Shown: piece by piece, positions 7,476 through 16,189 of the stretch
How the letters are laid out: each line of letters opens with the position of its first letter
How positions within the stretch are numbered: position 1 is the first letter of the stretch
Source: Flavobacterium taihuense
Lineage (GTDB): Bacteria > Bacteroidota > Bacteroidia > Flavobacteriales > Flavobacteriaceae
Reading direction: 5' to 3'
DNA: 64,000 nt
NCBI RefSeq assembly: GCF_019351435.1
Contig: NZ_JAHWYN010000019.1
Location: 1 to 64,000 of the forward strand
The notes under the pieces: model-generated
The model's database searches: none
Seen by the model: the letters and a program-made list of their open reading frames with translations, nothing else
What the model was told of the DNA's origin: nothing
Translations under genes and position numbers: made by a program

Positions 7476-8420
7476 ATGCTTCAAATTCAAAATATTTCAT
7501 TCGGCTATACTGAAAAAATCATTATTCAAAATGTAGATTTCACGGTTGCCAAAGGACAAAACATTGCTATACTTGGTGAAAGTGGATGTGGGAAAAGTAC
7601 GCTTTTAAAGCTTATTTACGGGATGTACGATTTAAATGAAGGACACATTTTTTATAATGAAACGGAGATTCGAGGACCCAAATACAATTTGATTCCAGGG
7701 GTGCCATTTATGAAATATTTGGCGCAGGATTTTGATTTAATGCCCTATGAAACCGTAGCTGAGAATGTGGGTAAGTTTCTTTCGAATGGCTTTTTGCCTC
7801 TGAAAAAACTGCGTATTCAGGAGTTGCTGGAAATGGTTGAAATGACTGAATTTGCTAATGTAAAAACAAAATTATTGAGTGGCGGTCAACAACAACGCGT
7901 TGCATTGGCTAGAGTTTTGGCCTTGGAGCCAGAAGTTTTATTGCTTGATGAACCTTTTAGTCATATTGATAATTTTAGAAAAAATGCATTGCGCCGAAAT
8001 TTGTTCGCTTATCTAAAGAAAAAGGGAATTACTTGTTTTATAGCCACTCACGATAGTACCGATGCTCTTTCTTTCTCTGATGAAACTCTTGTTTTGTATC
8101 AAGGACGAATTATAGAAAAAGGTCCTTCAGCAGATGTATATAATTATCCCCTAAATAAATATGTCGCATCCCTTTTTGGAGAAGTGAACGAACTGAGATT
8201 GTCACAATTGATGCCAATAGACGGAGAGGATGAAATTATTCTATTGTATCCGCATCAGTTAAAAGTGAATGAAAACGGGTCTTTAAAAGCAGTTGTAAAG
8301 CAGTCTTTTTTTAAAGGAAGTCGTTATTTAATAAAAGCGGCTTTTGATAGAAAAGCTATTTTCTTTGAACATGAAACAGCCTTAGAACTCAATCAAGAAG
8401 TCGTACTGAAGATTTCCTAG
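7476..8420 (+). CDS. ABC transporter ATP-binding protein, orphan
   Basis: The 314-residue protein is a complete ABC ATPase: Walker A GESGCGKST (34-42), signature LSGGQQQRVALARVLA (from 134), Walker B LLLDEP (155-160) and the switch histidine in ATHDSTD (His192). Residues about 235-314 form a short C-terminal regulatory-type extension that resembles a TOBE-like domain, as in PotA/FbpC-type importers. No permease or binding-protein gene lies nearby, so its transporter partner must be encoded elsewhere and the substrate cannot be named. The gene stands alone behind its own -7 box. Confidence 0.85.
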   Translation: MLQIQNISFGYTEKIIIQNVDFTVAKGQNIAILGESGCGKSTLLKLIYGMYDLNEGHIFYNETEIRGPKYNLIPGVPFMKYLAQDFDLMPYETVAENVGKFLSNGFLPLKKLRIQELLEMVEMTEFANVKTKLLSGGQQQRVALARVLALEPEVLLLDEPFSHIDNFRKNALRRNLFAYLKKKGITCFIATHDSTDALSFSDETLVLYQGRIIEKGPSADVYNYPLNKYVASLFGEVNELRLSQLMPIDGEDEIILLYPHQLKVNENGSLKAVVKQSFFKGSRYLIKAAFDRKAIFFEHETALELNQEVVLKIS

Positions 8421-8520
8421 TGTGTTAGAAATCAACAAAGTCATTTATATTAGGAAGAGCTATGTTTACGACTGTCTCTTTTTTTGAACTTAATTATTTA
8501 AATAAATCTGTTTTTTGGAC

Positions 8521-8620
8521 ACTTAGCCCTTATGGAAACCGCAACCTTTTTTCTCGTTTTTCTCGAGAAAAAAAGATATAGTTTCCCGATAGCTGTCGGT
8601 AAACAGGAAATAGCTCCCAA
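8521..8620. repeat. Dispersed structured repeat with hairpins
   Basis: The stretch reads TTAGCCCTTATGGAAACC, then a hairpin CTTTTTTCTCG (8546-8556) with CGAGAAAAAAAG (8564-8575), then AGATATAGTTTCCCGATAGC, a near-palindrome CCGATAGCTGTCGG, and ends AGGAAATAGCTCC. I recognise this arrangement (AGCCC, a T-rich/A-rich hairpin, GATA, CCCGATAGC, AGCTCC) as a common intergenic element of Flavobacterium genomes. It fills much of the gap between the ABC ATPase gene and fabH. Confidence 0.6.
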
Positions 8621-8682
8621 AAATTATATTCGCATATTGCTAAAAATTCAGTAATTTGTAGCCGAATATTTTAAAGTATATT

Positions 8683-8690
8683 TAAATTTG
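8683..8690 (+). promoter_or_regulatory. -7 promoter box for fabH
   Basis: TAAATTTG matches TAnnTTTG, 30 bp before the ATG. A TTTG at 8655-8658 could be the -33 element, but the 24-bp spacing is slightly long. Confidence 0.5.
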
Positions 8691-8720
8691 CACCCTTGAT
8701 TTTAATAAAACAACAAAACT

Positions 8721-9728
8721 ATGTACCATTCAAAAATAACAGGTTTGGGATATTATGTCCCAGAAAATGTAGTGACTAATGATGATTTGTCTAAGATTAT
8801 AGACACCAATGACGAATGGATTCAGGAACGCACAGGGATTCAGGAAAGACGACATATTATACGCGGTGAAGATACAACCACCTCAATGGGTGTAAAAGCT
8901 GCCAAAATTGCTATGGAGCGTTCTGGTGTAGCTGCGGAGGATATTGATTTCGTCGTTTTTGCAACGCTAAGCCCAGATTATTATTTTCCAGGTCCAGGAG
9001 TTTTAGTGCAACGTGATTTGGGTTTAAGAACTGTTGGAGCATTAGATGTGCGTAATCAATGTTCGGGTTTTGTGTATGCTCTTTCTGTAGCGGATCAATA
9101 TATCAAAACAGGAATGTACAAGAATATTTTAGTAATTGGTTCCGAAGTTCAATCTACTGGTTTGGATATGACTACTCGAGGGCGTGGCGTTTCGGTGATT
9201 TTTGGTGATGGGGCAGGAGCTGCTATTTTGAGCAGAGAAGAAGATTTGACTAAAGGAATTTTATCAACACATCTACATTCTGAAGGAGTACATGCCGAAG
9301 AATTGGTTGTAACAGCTCCAGGAATGGGAGGCCGTTGGGTAACAGATATTTTGGCTGACAACAATCCGGATGACGAAAGTTATTATCCTCATATGAATGG
9401 ACAATTTGTATTCAAAAATGCAGTAGTTCGTTTTGCAGAAGTAATCAACGAAGGTTTGGAAGCTAATAATTTACAGGTTTCGGATATTGATATGTTGATT
9501 CCACATCAAGCCAATTTGAGAATTTCACAGTTTATTCAAAAGAAATTTGGATTGAATGATGATCAAGTATTCAACAATATCCAAAAGTATGGTAACACAA
9601 CCGCAGCTTCTATCCCAATTGCCTTGACCGAAGCTTGGGAACAAGGGAAAATAAAATCTGGAGATACTGTGGTTTTAGCTGCTTTTGGAAGTGGATTTAC
9701 TTGGGCAAGTGCTATTATAAAATGGTAA
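8721..9728 (+). CDS. fabH: 3-oxoacyl-ACP synthase III (FabH family)
   Basis: This enzyme condenses an acyl-CoA starter with malonyl-ACP to begin type II fatty acid synthesis. The 335-residue protein has the Cys-His-Asn triad at Cys114 (in RNQCSGFVYA), His262 (in PHQANLR) and Asn292 (in YGNTTAAS). The GDGAGAAIL stretch near 162-170 is also conserved. It is monocistronic, away from the plsX/rpmF/fab genes that often accompany the main fabH, so it could be a paralogue with a different starter preference. Strong bidirectional terminator after the stop. Confidence 0.9.
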   Translation: MYHSKITGLGYYVPENVVTNDDLSKIIDTNDEWIQERTGIQERRHIIRGEDTTTSMGVKAAKIAMERSGVAAEDIDFVVFATLSPDYYFPGPGVLVQRDLGLRTVGALDVRNQCSGFVYALSVADQYIKTGMYKNILVIGSEVQSTGLDMTTRGRGVSVIFGDGAGAAILSREEDLTKGILSTHLHSEGVHAEELVVTAPGMGGRWVTDILADNNPDDESYYPHMNGQFVFKNAVVRFAEVINEGLEANNLQVSDIDMLIPHQANLRISQFIQKKFGLNDDQVFNNIQKYGNTTAASIPIALTEAWEQGKIKSGDTVVLAAFGSGFTWASAIIKW

Positions 9729-9801
9729 TATATTCTTTTATTGATTAAAGAATTCGATAACTGTCGAAATAAAAGCTCACAATAACATTATTTTTAAACA
9801 C

Positions 9802-9840
9802 AAGAAACCCCAGAGTTGGCATACTCTGGGGTTTCTTTTT
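9802..9840. terminator. Bidirectional terminator between fabH and the TonB-receptor gene
   Basis: AAGAAACCCCAGAGT (9802-9816) pairs perfectly with ACTCTGGGGTTTCTT (9823-9837), followed by T on the plus strand. It lies between two convergent genes. Confidence 0.88.
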
Positions 9841-9866
9841 GGGTAACCTATTATTAAAACTAATTT

Positions 9867-12209
9867 TTAAAAACCACCACTTCCTTGGGTCTCATTCTTA
9901 TCTCTTTCTTTTCTTTGAATTGCTTTGTTTTTTCCAGTTCCAAAACGATAATTGAATCCTACATAGGCAGTTTGACTTTCCCAATGGAATTCACCAGTTT
10001 GTACTTTGGGTCTTGTAGCATCAAAAGCAAAATGCATACTATCAAGTAGATCACTTACTCTGGCAGTTATGGTACCACTTCCCTTAAGAACGGTTAGGCT
10101 AGAACCTAAATCTATTTTCCACATTGGTTTTCTTAGAAATTGCAGTCCTAAATCTTCTCCACGATACATTCCTGTCAATTGAAAACGTAAATTTTTAGAT
10201 GCTTTAAAGGTGTTGCTTATGCGAGAGTTAAAAGTTGTAACATCAACTTCCACATATTCTGTTTCTACATACCCTTTGGTTTTTTTGTTGTATAAATCAA
10301 AACTAATATTGGCCGTATACCATTTTGTAAAGTCTAAATTTCCGGAAAGTTCTACTCCAAATGCATTGTTGTCGCCCAAATTGGCATAAGACAATATTTG
10401 TCTTTCAGGATCAGTTGGGTTTTCATTAAGAGTTCTTGAGATTTCGTCATTGATTTGACGGTAAAACACTCCCGAAGTGATGGAACCTATTTTTGTTTTT
10501 CGAGTATAATTTAATTCAACCGAATTGGTAAATTGAGGATATAAATTTGGATTACCTTCTGAATCTATTAGTGGTGTACTCCATTCTCGGATAGGATTTA
10601 CTTGATCAATACTTGGTCTGTCTACACGTTTTGAAACACTCAAATTGAAGGAGTCATTATCATTTGGTGCATAATTTAAAAAACCCGAAGGATACACGGT
10701 AAATAAATTATCATTAAAAGTGCCATCGGCTTCATTCACTTTTTTGAATAAAGCATCGGCATTGTATTTTTCAAAACGAGCTCCAACTTGTGCATTCCAT
10801 TTTTTCCACTGTTTTGAGATTGTGGTATAGGCAGAATAAATATTTCTTTCGTAATTGAAATTAGAATTATAGGCACCATCCAAAAGGAAGTTGTTTTTGG
10901 TGTTTTCAATGCGAGTTTCTAATCCTGCTTCCAATTTGATGGTTTCTGTCAAAGGATTGGTATAATCTAAATTGAGTAAAACATTCTCTCCTTTATTGGT
11001 AATGTCATTCGTTTTAGGAGTGTTGAATACACTATTTTCGGTATTGTCGTTGTTGCTGTAATTGCCTTCAAATTCAAGAGTATGTCCTTCTTTTTTGAAT
11101 TTTTTCTTGTAATCTAAATTATAGGTTTGTGTGTAATTATCGTTTTTAGTGTCCAGTAATTGATTGATACTTGGTTTAGGAGGGGTTGAAAAATCTACAT
11201 TTACTTGAGATTTTCCATTTTCATTACTGATGTTTTGGGTGGTATAGATAGAAATAGTATTGGTGTCATTCAAATAAAAGTCAAGTCCTACTTTGGCTAA
11301 GTGCGATGTATTCTCATTTGAAAAATCAAATTTTTGAGTGTTTTCAATAGCTCCATTGTCATTGAACGTCTCTACTTGTCCATGATTGTGATGCTTACCG
11401 GTAGTTAAACCATAATTGGCATACATATTCACTTTTCCATTGCGGTAATTTACATCAAAAGAAGAATTTGTTTTGGGAGTTTCACCAAAAGTCACACCAC
11501 CATTTATACTTCCGTTAAAACCTATTTTGGCGTTTTTGTTTAAAACAATATTGATGATTCCGCTCATTCCTTCGGGATTGTATTTGGCCGATGGATTTGT
11601 GATTAATTCAATTTGTTTGATTGAAGTAGATGGAATTTGCTGCAATAGCTGAGCCGTATCAACAGTACTTGGTTTACCGTCTACAAATATACGAACATTT
11701 GAATTTCCTCTAAGGCTCACCGCATTGGTTTGTGGATCGACACTTACCGAAGGAATATTGTTCATGATTTCGGCAGCAGTAGCTCCTGCACTCAATAAAT
11801 CTTTGCCGACATTGATGATTTTCCGATCTGTTTTTTGTTCGATTAAGGAATGCTCTTTGATAATGTCAACTGATTGCAGCTCTGTAGCTTCTTCTTCCAG
11901 TAATATTTTTATAGTTGAATTCTTTTTCTCGGTATTCAATTCTAAAGAAGTGGAATATTTTTTGTAACCAATGAATTCTACCTCCAAGGTATATTTTTTC
12001 AATTCTAGATTTTTAATGGAAAAGGTTCCATTTTCGTCAGCAACAATTCCGGTAACCAATTTGCCAGCATCTTTTATTACTATTGAAGCAAATTGTACGG
12101 GCTGGTTTGTTGTTTTGTTTATTACTTTACCCGAAATAATTCCCGGGTTTTCGGCATGTGTTATTCCTATAAAACTCATTAGGAATACAATTAATAGTTT
12201 AGTCTTCAT
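9867..12209 (-). CDS. TonB-dependent-receptor-like outer membrane protein (OMP_b-brl_3 type)
   Basis: I start this 780-residue protein at the ATG at 12207-12209 because a signal peptide, MKTKLLIVFLMSFIGITHA, begins there; the frame stays open 14 codons upstream but that part is a repetitive leader. After the signal comes a carboxypeptidase-regulatory-like beta domain (SGKVINKTTNQPVQFASIVI), then a plug-like domain with IMNNIPSVSVD and LRGNSNVRIFVDGKPS, then an outer-membrane beta barrel with many aromatic strand ends. The family is related to SusC/TonB-dependent receptors, but transport is not proven for this branch. No SusD partner is adjacent. The substrate is unknown. Confidence 0.85.
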   Translation of the reverse strand: MKTKLLIVFLMSFIGITHAENPGIISGKVINKTTNQPVQFASIVIKDAGKLVTGIVADENGTFSIKNLELKKYTLEVEFIGYKKYSTSLELNTEKKNSTIKILLEEEATELQSVDIIKEHSLIEQKTDRKIINVGKDLLSAGATAAEIMNNIPSVSVDPQTNAVSLRGNSNVRIFVDGKPSTVDTAQLLQQIPSTSIKQIELITNPSAKYNPEGMSGIINIVLNKNAKIGFNGSINGGVTFGETPKTNSSFDVNYRNGKVNMYANYGLTTGKHHNHGQVETFNDNGAIENTQKFDFSNENTSHLAKVGLDFYLNDTNTISIYTTQNISNENGKSQVNVDFSTPPKPSINQLLDTKNDNYTQTYNLDYKKKFKKEGHTLEFEGNYSNNDNTENSVFNTPKTNDITNKGENVLLNLDYTNPLTETIKLEAGLETRIENTKNNFLLDGAYNSNFNYERNIYSAYTTISKQWKKWNAQVGARFEKYNADALFKKVNEADGTFNDNLFTVYPSGFLNYAPNDNDSFNLSVSKRVDRPSIDQVNPIREWSTPLIDSEGNPNLYPQFTNSVELNYTRKTKIGSITSGVFYRQINDEISRTLNENPTDPERQILSYANLGDNNAFGVELSGNLDFTKWYTANISFDLYNKKTKGYVETEYVEVDVTTFNSRISNTFKASKNLRFQLTGMYRGEDLGLQFLRKPMWKIDLGSSLTVLKGSGTITARVSDLLDSMHFAFDATRPKVQTGEFHWESQTAYVGFNYRFGTGKNKAIQRKERDKNETQGSGGF

Positions 12210-12217
12210 GATTTGAT

Positions 12218-12243
12218 TTTTGATTGATGATTTTGATTGATGA
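12218..12243. repeat. Tandem 13-bp repeat in the receptor gene leader
   Basis: TTTTGATTGATGA occurs twice in tandem (12218-12230 and 12231-12243), 8 bp upstream of the preferred start. It lies in the leader, which supports treating that part as untranslated. Confidence 0.6.
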
Positions 12244-12530
12244 TTTTCCATAAGACTGTTTTGTCTTCTTTTTGTAACACATTTTTAAAAATAAATTTTA
12301 AAATATTTGGATATTTTATTTGAGTGCTTTGATTTTTAGGAGATTCGATATCTATTTTTTTCTAATTTAAAAGTCATTTTTATAGTCTAATGGATCTGTG
12401 TTTCGGAAGATTTATTATAAATGGATACAGTTTGCATCCAATATCGCCTTGCATTGCATATGATAATCCGTTTTTAGAAACATTACAATACAGAATGCTT
12501 TTTCACTTTCCATATTTGGCGAATAAGCCT

Positions 12531-12538
12531 TATATTTG
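12531..12538 (+). promoter_or_regulatory. -7 promoter box for argS
   Basis: TATATTTG matches TAnnTTTG, 25 bp upstream of the argS ATG. The rest of the 353-bp gap between the two divergent genes is AT-rich and holds nothing else I can name. Confidence 0.5.
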
Positions 12539-12562
12539 CACACTTAAAAAAATCAAGTATCC

Positions 12563-14341
12563 ATGTCATTATCCAATATTCTTACCCCATCTATAGAGAA
12601 AGCCATTCAAACTTTGTTTGATGTAACGATTGATAAAGTAGAGTTTCAAACCACAAGAAAAGAGTTTGAAGGCGATATTACGATGGTTATTTTTCCATTG
12701 CTTAAATTGGTAAAAAGCAATCCTGTTGAATTAGGTAATAAAATTGGAAATTATCTGATTGAAAATGTTTCGGAAGTAGCTCGTTTTAATGTGGTTTCTG
12801 GATTTTTGAATATTGTGATTTCAGATAGTTATTATTTGAATTTTTTCAACGAAATCAAAAATGTGGAGAAATTCGGATTTGTTACGTCTTCGGCAAATGA
12901 TAAAGCGGTGATGGTAGAATATTCTTCTCCAAACACTAACAAACCGTTGCACTTAGGACACGTTCGTAATAATTTATTAGGATATTCAGTTGCCGAAATT
13001 ATCAAGGCATCTGGGAAAAAAGTATATAAAACACAAATCATCAACGATAGAGGGATTCATATTTGTAAGTCCATGTTGGCTTGGCAGAAATTTGGAAACG
13101 GAGAAACTCCAGAATCTACAGGATTGAAAGGCGATAAATTGGTTGGGAATTATTATGTTGCTTTTGATAAAGCCTACAAAGCAGAAATCAAAGAGTTGAT
13201 GGATGCCGGTAAAACAGAAGATGAAGCCAAAAAACAAGCGCCAATTATTCTCGAAGCGCAGCAAATGCTTTTGGATTGGGAAAATGGAAAACCTGAAGTT
13301 ATCGAACTTTGGAAAACTATGAACCAATGGGTTTATGATGGTTTTGCAATAAGTTATAAAAATCTTGGAGTCAATTTTGACAGCTTTTATTACGAAAGCA
13401 ATACCTATTTATTGGGTAAAGATGTTGTTCAGATTGGTTTAGAAAAAGGAATTTTTGAAAAAGATCCAGATGGTTCTGTTTGGATTGATTTGACTGATGA
13501 AGGTTTGGATCGTAAAATTGTTTTGCGTTCGGATGGTACGGCGGTGTATATGACACAGGATATCGGAACTGCAATTCAGCGTGTAAAGGATATGCCAGAT
13601 GTTGGCGGAATGGTTTACACAGTTGGGAACGAACAGGATTATCACTTCAAAGTATTGTTTTTGATATTGAAAAAATTAGGATTTGATTGGGCTTCCAGTC
13701 TGTTCCATTTATCTTATGGAATGGTTGATTTACCTTCCGGAAAAATGAAAAGCCGTGAGGGAACAGTTGTTGATGCTGATGATTTGATGCAGGAAATGAC
13801 CGATACAGCCCAAAAAATCTCTGAAGATTTAGGGAAATTGGATTCTTATTCGGCAGAAGAAAAAGCAAAATTATACAATACAATAGGCCTTGGAGCACTT
13901 AAATATTATATTCTAAAAGTAGATCCAAAAAAACGAATCCTTTTTAATCCAGAAGAATCAGTTGATTTTGCAGGGAATACAGGTCCGTTTATTCAGTATA
14001 CGTATGCGAGAATTCAATCAATTATTCGCAAAGCTGACTTTGATTTTGCAGCCAATGCAGGAATTGTTGAACTTCACGAAAAAGAAAAAGAATTGGTAAA
14101 ACAATTAGAATTGTTCCCAGAGGTGATTCAGAATGCGGCTCAAAATCACAGCCCAGCTTTGATCGCTAATTTTACGTATGATTTGGTTCGTGAATACAAT
14201 TCTTTTTATCAAGCCGTTTCTATACTTGGAGAAACAGATTTGAACAAAAAAACATTCAGAGTGCAATTGTCTAAAAAAGTGGCAGATGTTATTGCAGATT
14301 CCTTTAGTTTATTAGGGATTAATGTTCCAGAAAGAATGTAA
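12563..14341 (+). CDS. argS: Arginine--tRNA ligase
   Basis: This class I aminoacyl-tRNA synthetase charges tRNA-Arg. It has 592 residues. The N-terminal Add-1 domain is followed by the catalytic core with the HIGH-type motif HLGH (130-133, in NTNKPLHLGHVRNN) and a KMSKS-like loop GKMKSREGT near residue 394. The C-terminal DALR anticodon-binding domain begins around residue 470 (FIQYTYARIQSI) and ends in a regular VPERM tail. It is monocistronic, with a -7 box upstream and a strong terminator downstream. Confidence 0.96.
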   Translation: MSLSNILTPSIEKAIQTLFDVTIDKVEFQTTRKEFEGDITMVIFPLLKLVKSNPVELGNKIGNYLIENVSEVARFNVVSGFLNIVISDSYYLNFFNEIKNVEKFGFVTSSANDKAVMVEYSSPNTNKPLHLGHVRNNLLGYSVAEIIKASGKKVYKTQIINDRGIHICKSMLAWQKFGNGETPESTGLKGDKLVGNYYVAFDKAYKAEIKELMDAGKTEDEAKKQAPIILEAQQMLLDWENGKPEVIELWKTMNQWVYDGFAISYKNLGVNFDSFYYESNTYLLGKDVVQIGLEKGIFEKDPDGSVWIDLTDEGLDRKIVLRSDGTAVYMTQDIGTAIQRVKDMPDVGGMVYTVGNEQDYHFKVLFLILKKLGFDWASSLFHLSYGMVDLPSGKMKSREGTVVDADDLMQEMTDTAQKISEDLGKLDSYSAEEKAKLYNTIGLGALKYYILKVDPKKRILFNPEESVDFAGNTGPFIQYTYARIQSIIRKADFDFAANAGIVELHEKEKELVKQLELFPEVIQNAAQNHSPALIANFTYDLVREYNSFYQAVSILGETDLNKKTFRVQLSKKVADVIADSFSLLGINVPERM

Positions 14342-14357
14342 TTTTATAAATAAAATT

Positions 14358-14398
14358 TAAAAAAGAGGCTGTCTATGTTTTTAGACAGCCTCTTTTTT
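14358..14398. terminator. Bidirectional terminator after argS
   Basis: AGAGGCTGTCTA and TAGACAGCCTCT form a perfect 12-bp stem around TGTTTT, flanked by A-rich and T-rich tails. The stem sequence is close to that of the terminator at 1474-1506. Confidence 0.85.
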
Positions 14399-14447
14399 AT
14401 TTGTTAGGGACGGGGGAATTTTGGTTTAATTGAGAATCATTGCAATT

Positions 14448-15002
14448 TTAATTCATTGCTAATTCATTGTTTGTTTTAACAATTTCGCCTGTTGAACTAA
14501 TTTGTATATTTTGAGTTTGATTATCTTTTTTAAGTTTCAAATGGTATGTTTTTTTTAATATTGCTCCTTTTTGTTGAGAATATTCAAACTTACTTTTTGT
14601 AATTGTCCATTCAGGATACCACATAAAGACAAAACGCATTATTTCTCTTGGTAATTCTGCATTTGCATATTTTTCGTTAACCCGTACTAGTACTCCGTGT
14701 TGATTGTAAGTTGCCACCAAGAAGCCTTTTTCATTTTCTAAAGTCACTAAATACTCGTCGAAATTTTTGCACTCTTCATTATCTACATTGTAGGAAATGA
14801 ATTCGTTTTGAGTGTTTCTGATAACTGCATCAGGATTGTTGTCTGGGATGTATTTTGAAACATTTTTAGTGTGTGAAACTAATACTTCTGGTAATACTTC
14901 CATTTTTAAAGTTTCTGGTTTTTTATCAGCTGTTTTTTGGTCTTGTGAATACGTCGCAGAAAAGAAGCTTAAGCAAAGGGCAAAGGTGATAATTGTTCTC
15001 AT
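14448..15002 (-). CDS. Secreted protein of unknown function
   Basis: The 184-residue protein has an N-terminal signal peptide (MRTIITFALCLSFFSATYSQ) and no lipobox, so it should be periplasmic or exported. The mature part has two similar-looking beta segments (YLVTLENEKGFLVATYNQHGV and YHLKLKKDNQTQNIQISSTG; quoted in part) that resemble PepSY-like folds, in which strand pairs surround a helix. No catalytic residues are recognised. It is convergent with argS across the terminator and has a long AT-rich upstream region. Confidence 0.65.
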   Translation of the reverse strand: MRTIITFALCLSFFSATYSQDQKTADKKPETLKMEVLPEVLVSHTKNVSKYIPDNNPDAVIRNTQNEFISYNVDNEECKNFDEYLVTLENEKGFLVATYNQHGVLVRVNEKYANAELPREIMRFVFMWYPEWTITKSKFEYSQQKGAILKKTYHLKLKKDNQTQNIQISSTGEIVKTNNELAMN

Positions 15003-15509
15003 GATCTTGTATTTTTTTATATTGTTTTTTTAATGATTTTTATGTTTTTATTTTATAGTATAAAAGTACATTTATTTTTGAAACAGTAAAAATATTTTTT
15101 TATTAATTTTTCAAAAAAACAAATATTTTTTGCAAATACAATAATCTTATGTGTTTATTTTAATTTTAAATTAAATTATTCTTTATTTTTTAACATTAAG
15201 ACATTAATTTAAAAGCTTCTTTTGGCAAACTGTAAAACAAACGAAAACGTTTGATATAAATTAATGCTAAAAGCGTAAAATCCGACTTAATTATCAATCA
15301 GAAGACATGAAAAACTAGTCTTAAATTGTATAAAAGATGACATCTCAAAATATAACTTTTTATATGCCGCTTTTGCAGTAATTTTGAATTCCTTAAATTC
15401 TGCTTTTCATCACAAATTAAATTTTATCAGATACTGCCTAAAACAAAAAATCCGTCCCGTTTAATAAAACGGGACGGATTTTTTTATGTGCTGTCTCTAT
15501 GTCTGTTTA
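15003..15509. other. AT-rich intergenic stretch
   Basis: These 507 bp are very AT-rich, especially 15040-15200, and hold no convincing reading frame or RNA gene. The only clear element is the strong hairpin at 15445-15485. A short palindromic AACGAAAACGTTTGATAT stretch near 15240 may be an operator but is weak. Confidence 0.6.
15445..15485. terminator. Strong bidirectional terminator
   Basis: AATCCGTCCCGTTT and AAACGGGACGGATT pair perfectly around a 4-base loop, with A- and T-runs on both sides. It ends the small minus-strand gene at 15510. Confidence 0.88.
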
Positions 15510-15854
15510 TCAATTTGAAATAATCAGATAATTGATTTCTACTGGTTTTAGAATTTTATCTTCATTGACACAATCTACCAAAAAGCGTAATTCCTCCAGT
15601 TCTTTTCTGTTTAGCAGAATAATAAAATTAGACTGTAAAGTTGGAATCGGAATCTTCTTTTCATAAAGTGAATTTTTATATTCCCTTTCCCAATAATCAA
15701 TATCTATTTGGTTTAAATAATTGGCAAAACTCGTCATTTCGATGCTGTTCAAATCAAAGGTCAAATTATTAAACAGCAATTGATACATGTCTCTATGTTG
15801 GCAATACAGCAGAATTCCATTAGAGGTTCGGTTTAATACTTTTAGATTGCACAT
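15510..15854 (-). CDS. Small conserved protein, possibly DUF6686 family
   Basis: The 114-residue cytoplasmic protein starts MCNLKVLNRTSNGILLYCQHRD and has no signal peptide or membrane helix. The two cysteines (2 and 18) followed by QHRD, and the later LLNRKELEELRFLVD helix, match what I remember of a small Flavobacteriia family annotated as DUF6686. Function unknown. It is monocistronic, ended by the strong hairpin at 15445-15485. Confidence 0.6.
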   Translation of the reverse strand: MCNLKVLNRTSNGILLYCQHRDMYQLLFNNLTFDLNSIEMTSFANYLNQIDIDYWEREYKNSLYEKKIPIPTLQSNFIILLNRKELEELRFLVDCVNEDKILKPVEINYLIISN

Positions 15855-15974
15855 AAGCGTAATTCTTAATTATTTTATGAGTAAAGAAATATGATTTTTG
15901 CTGGTTCCATTAGTCAATTTTCAATTGAAAAAAAGACATTGAATGTTATCGTAGCATTATTTAATTAAAAATAT

Positions 15975-16085
15975 TATTTTTGTTTGTAAAAAATGAATTG
16001 ACAGCAAATAATATGTATAATCATTTTTAGTTCGTTTTACTGTTTTTGGAGAAAGGAGGCTGGATTTATCGGGCCTCTTTTTATT
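15975..16085 (+). ncRNA. Candidate small RNA upstream of ffh
   Basis: A TATTTTTG box (15975-15982) is followed about 75 bp later by a terminator-like hairpin, GAGGC (16056-16060) with GCCTC (16073-16077) and five T. No plus-strand gene precedes this terminator and no reading frame of useful length lies between. That layout fits a short transcript of about 90-100 nt. It does not carry a recognisable SRP RNA core (GGAAGCAGC-like). This is an inference from box and terminator only. Confidence 0.3.
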
Positions 16086-16155
16086 GTTTTGAATTTTATT
16101 TTAAAACAATTGCTTTTTTATTTCTAATACTATTTAAACTTCAATATCAAATCAT

Positions 16156-16163
16156 TAAATTTG
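16156..16163 (+). promoter_or_regulatory. -7 promoter box for ffh
   Basis: TAAATTTG matches TAnnTTTG, 27 bp upstream of the ffh ATG. Confidence 0.5.
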
Positions 16164-16189
16164 CGCCTTAATTAAAGAGAAATAAAATT

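Noticed and set aside
12390..12596. Plus-strand frame upstream of argS
   Set aside because: Runs through the argS promoter box and into the argS start in another frame.
15855..16189. SRP (4.5S) RNA gene beside ffh
   Set aside because: No conserved GGAAGCAGC-type loop; only a generic hairpin and T-run, so it is listed as an unnamed small-RNA candidate.
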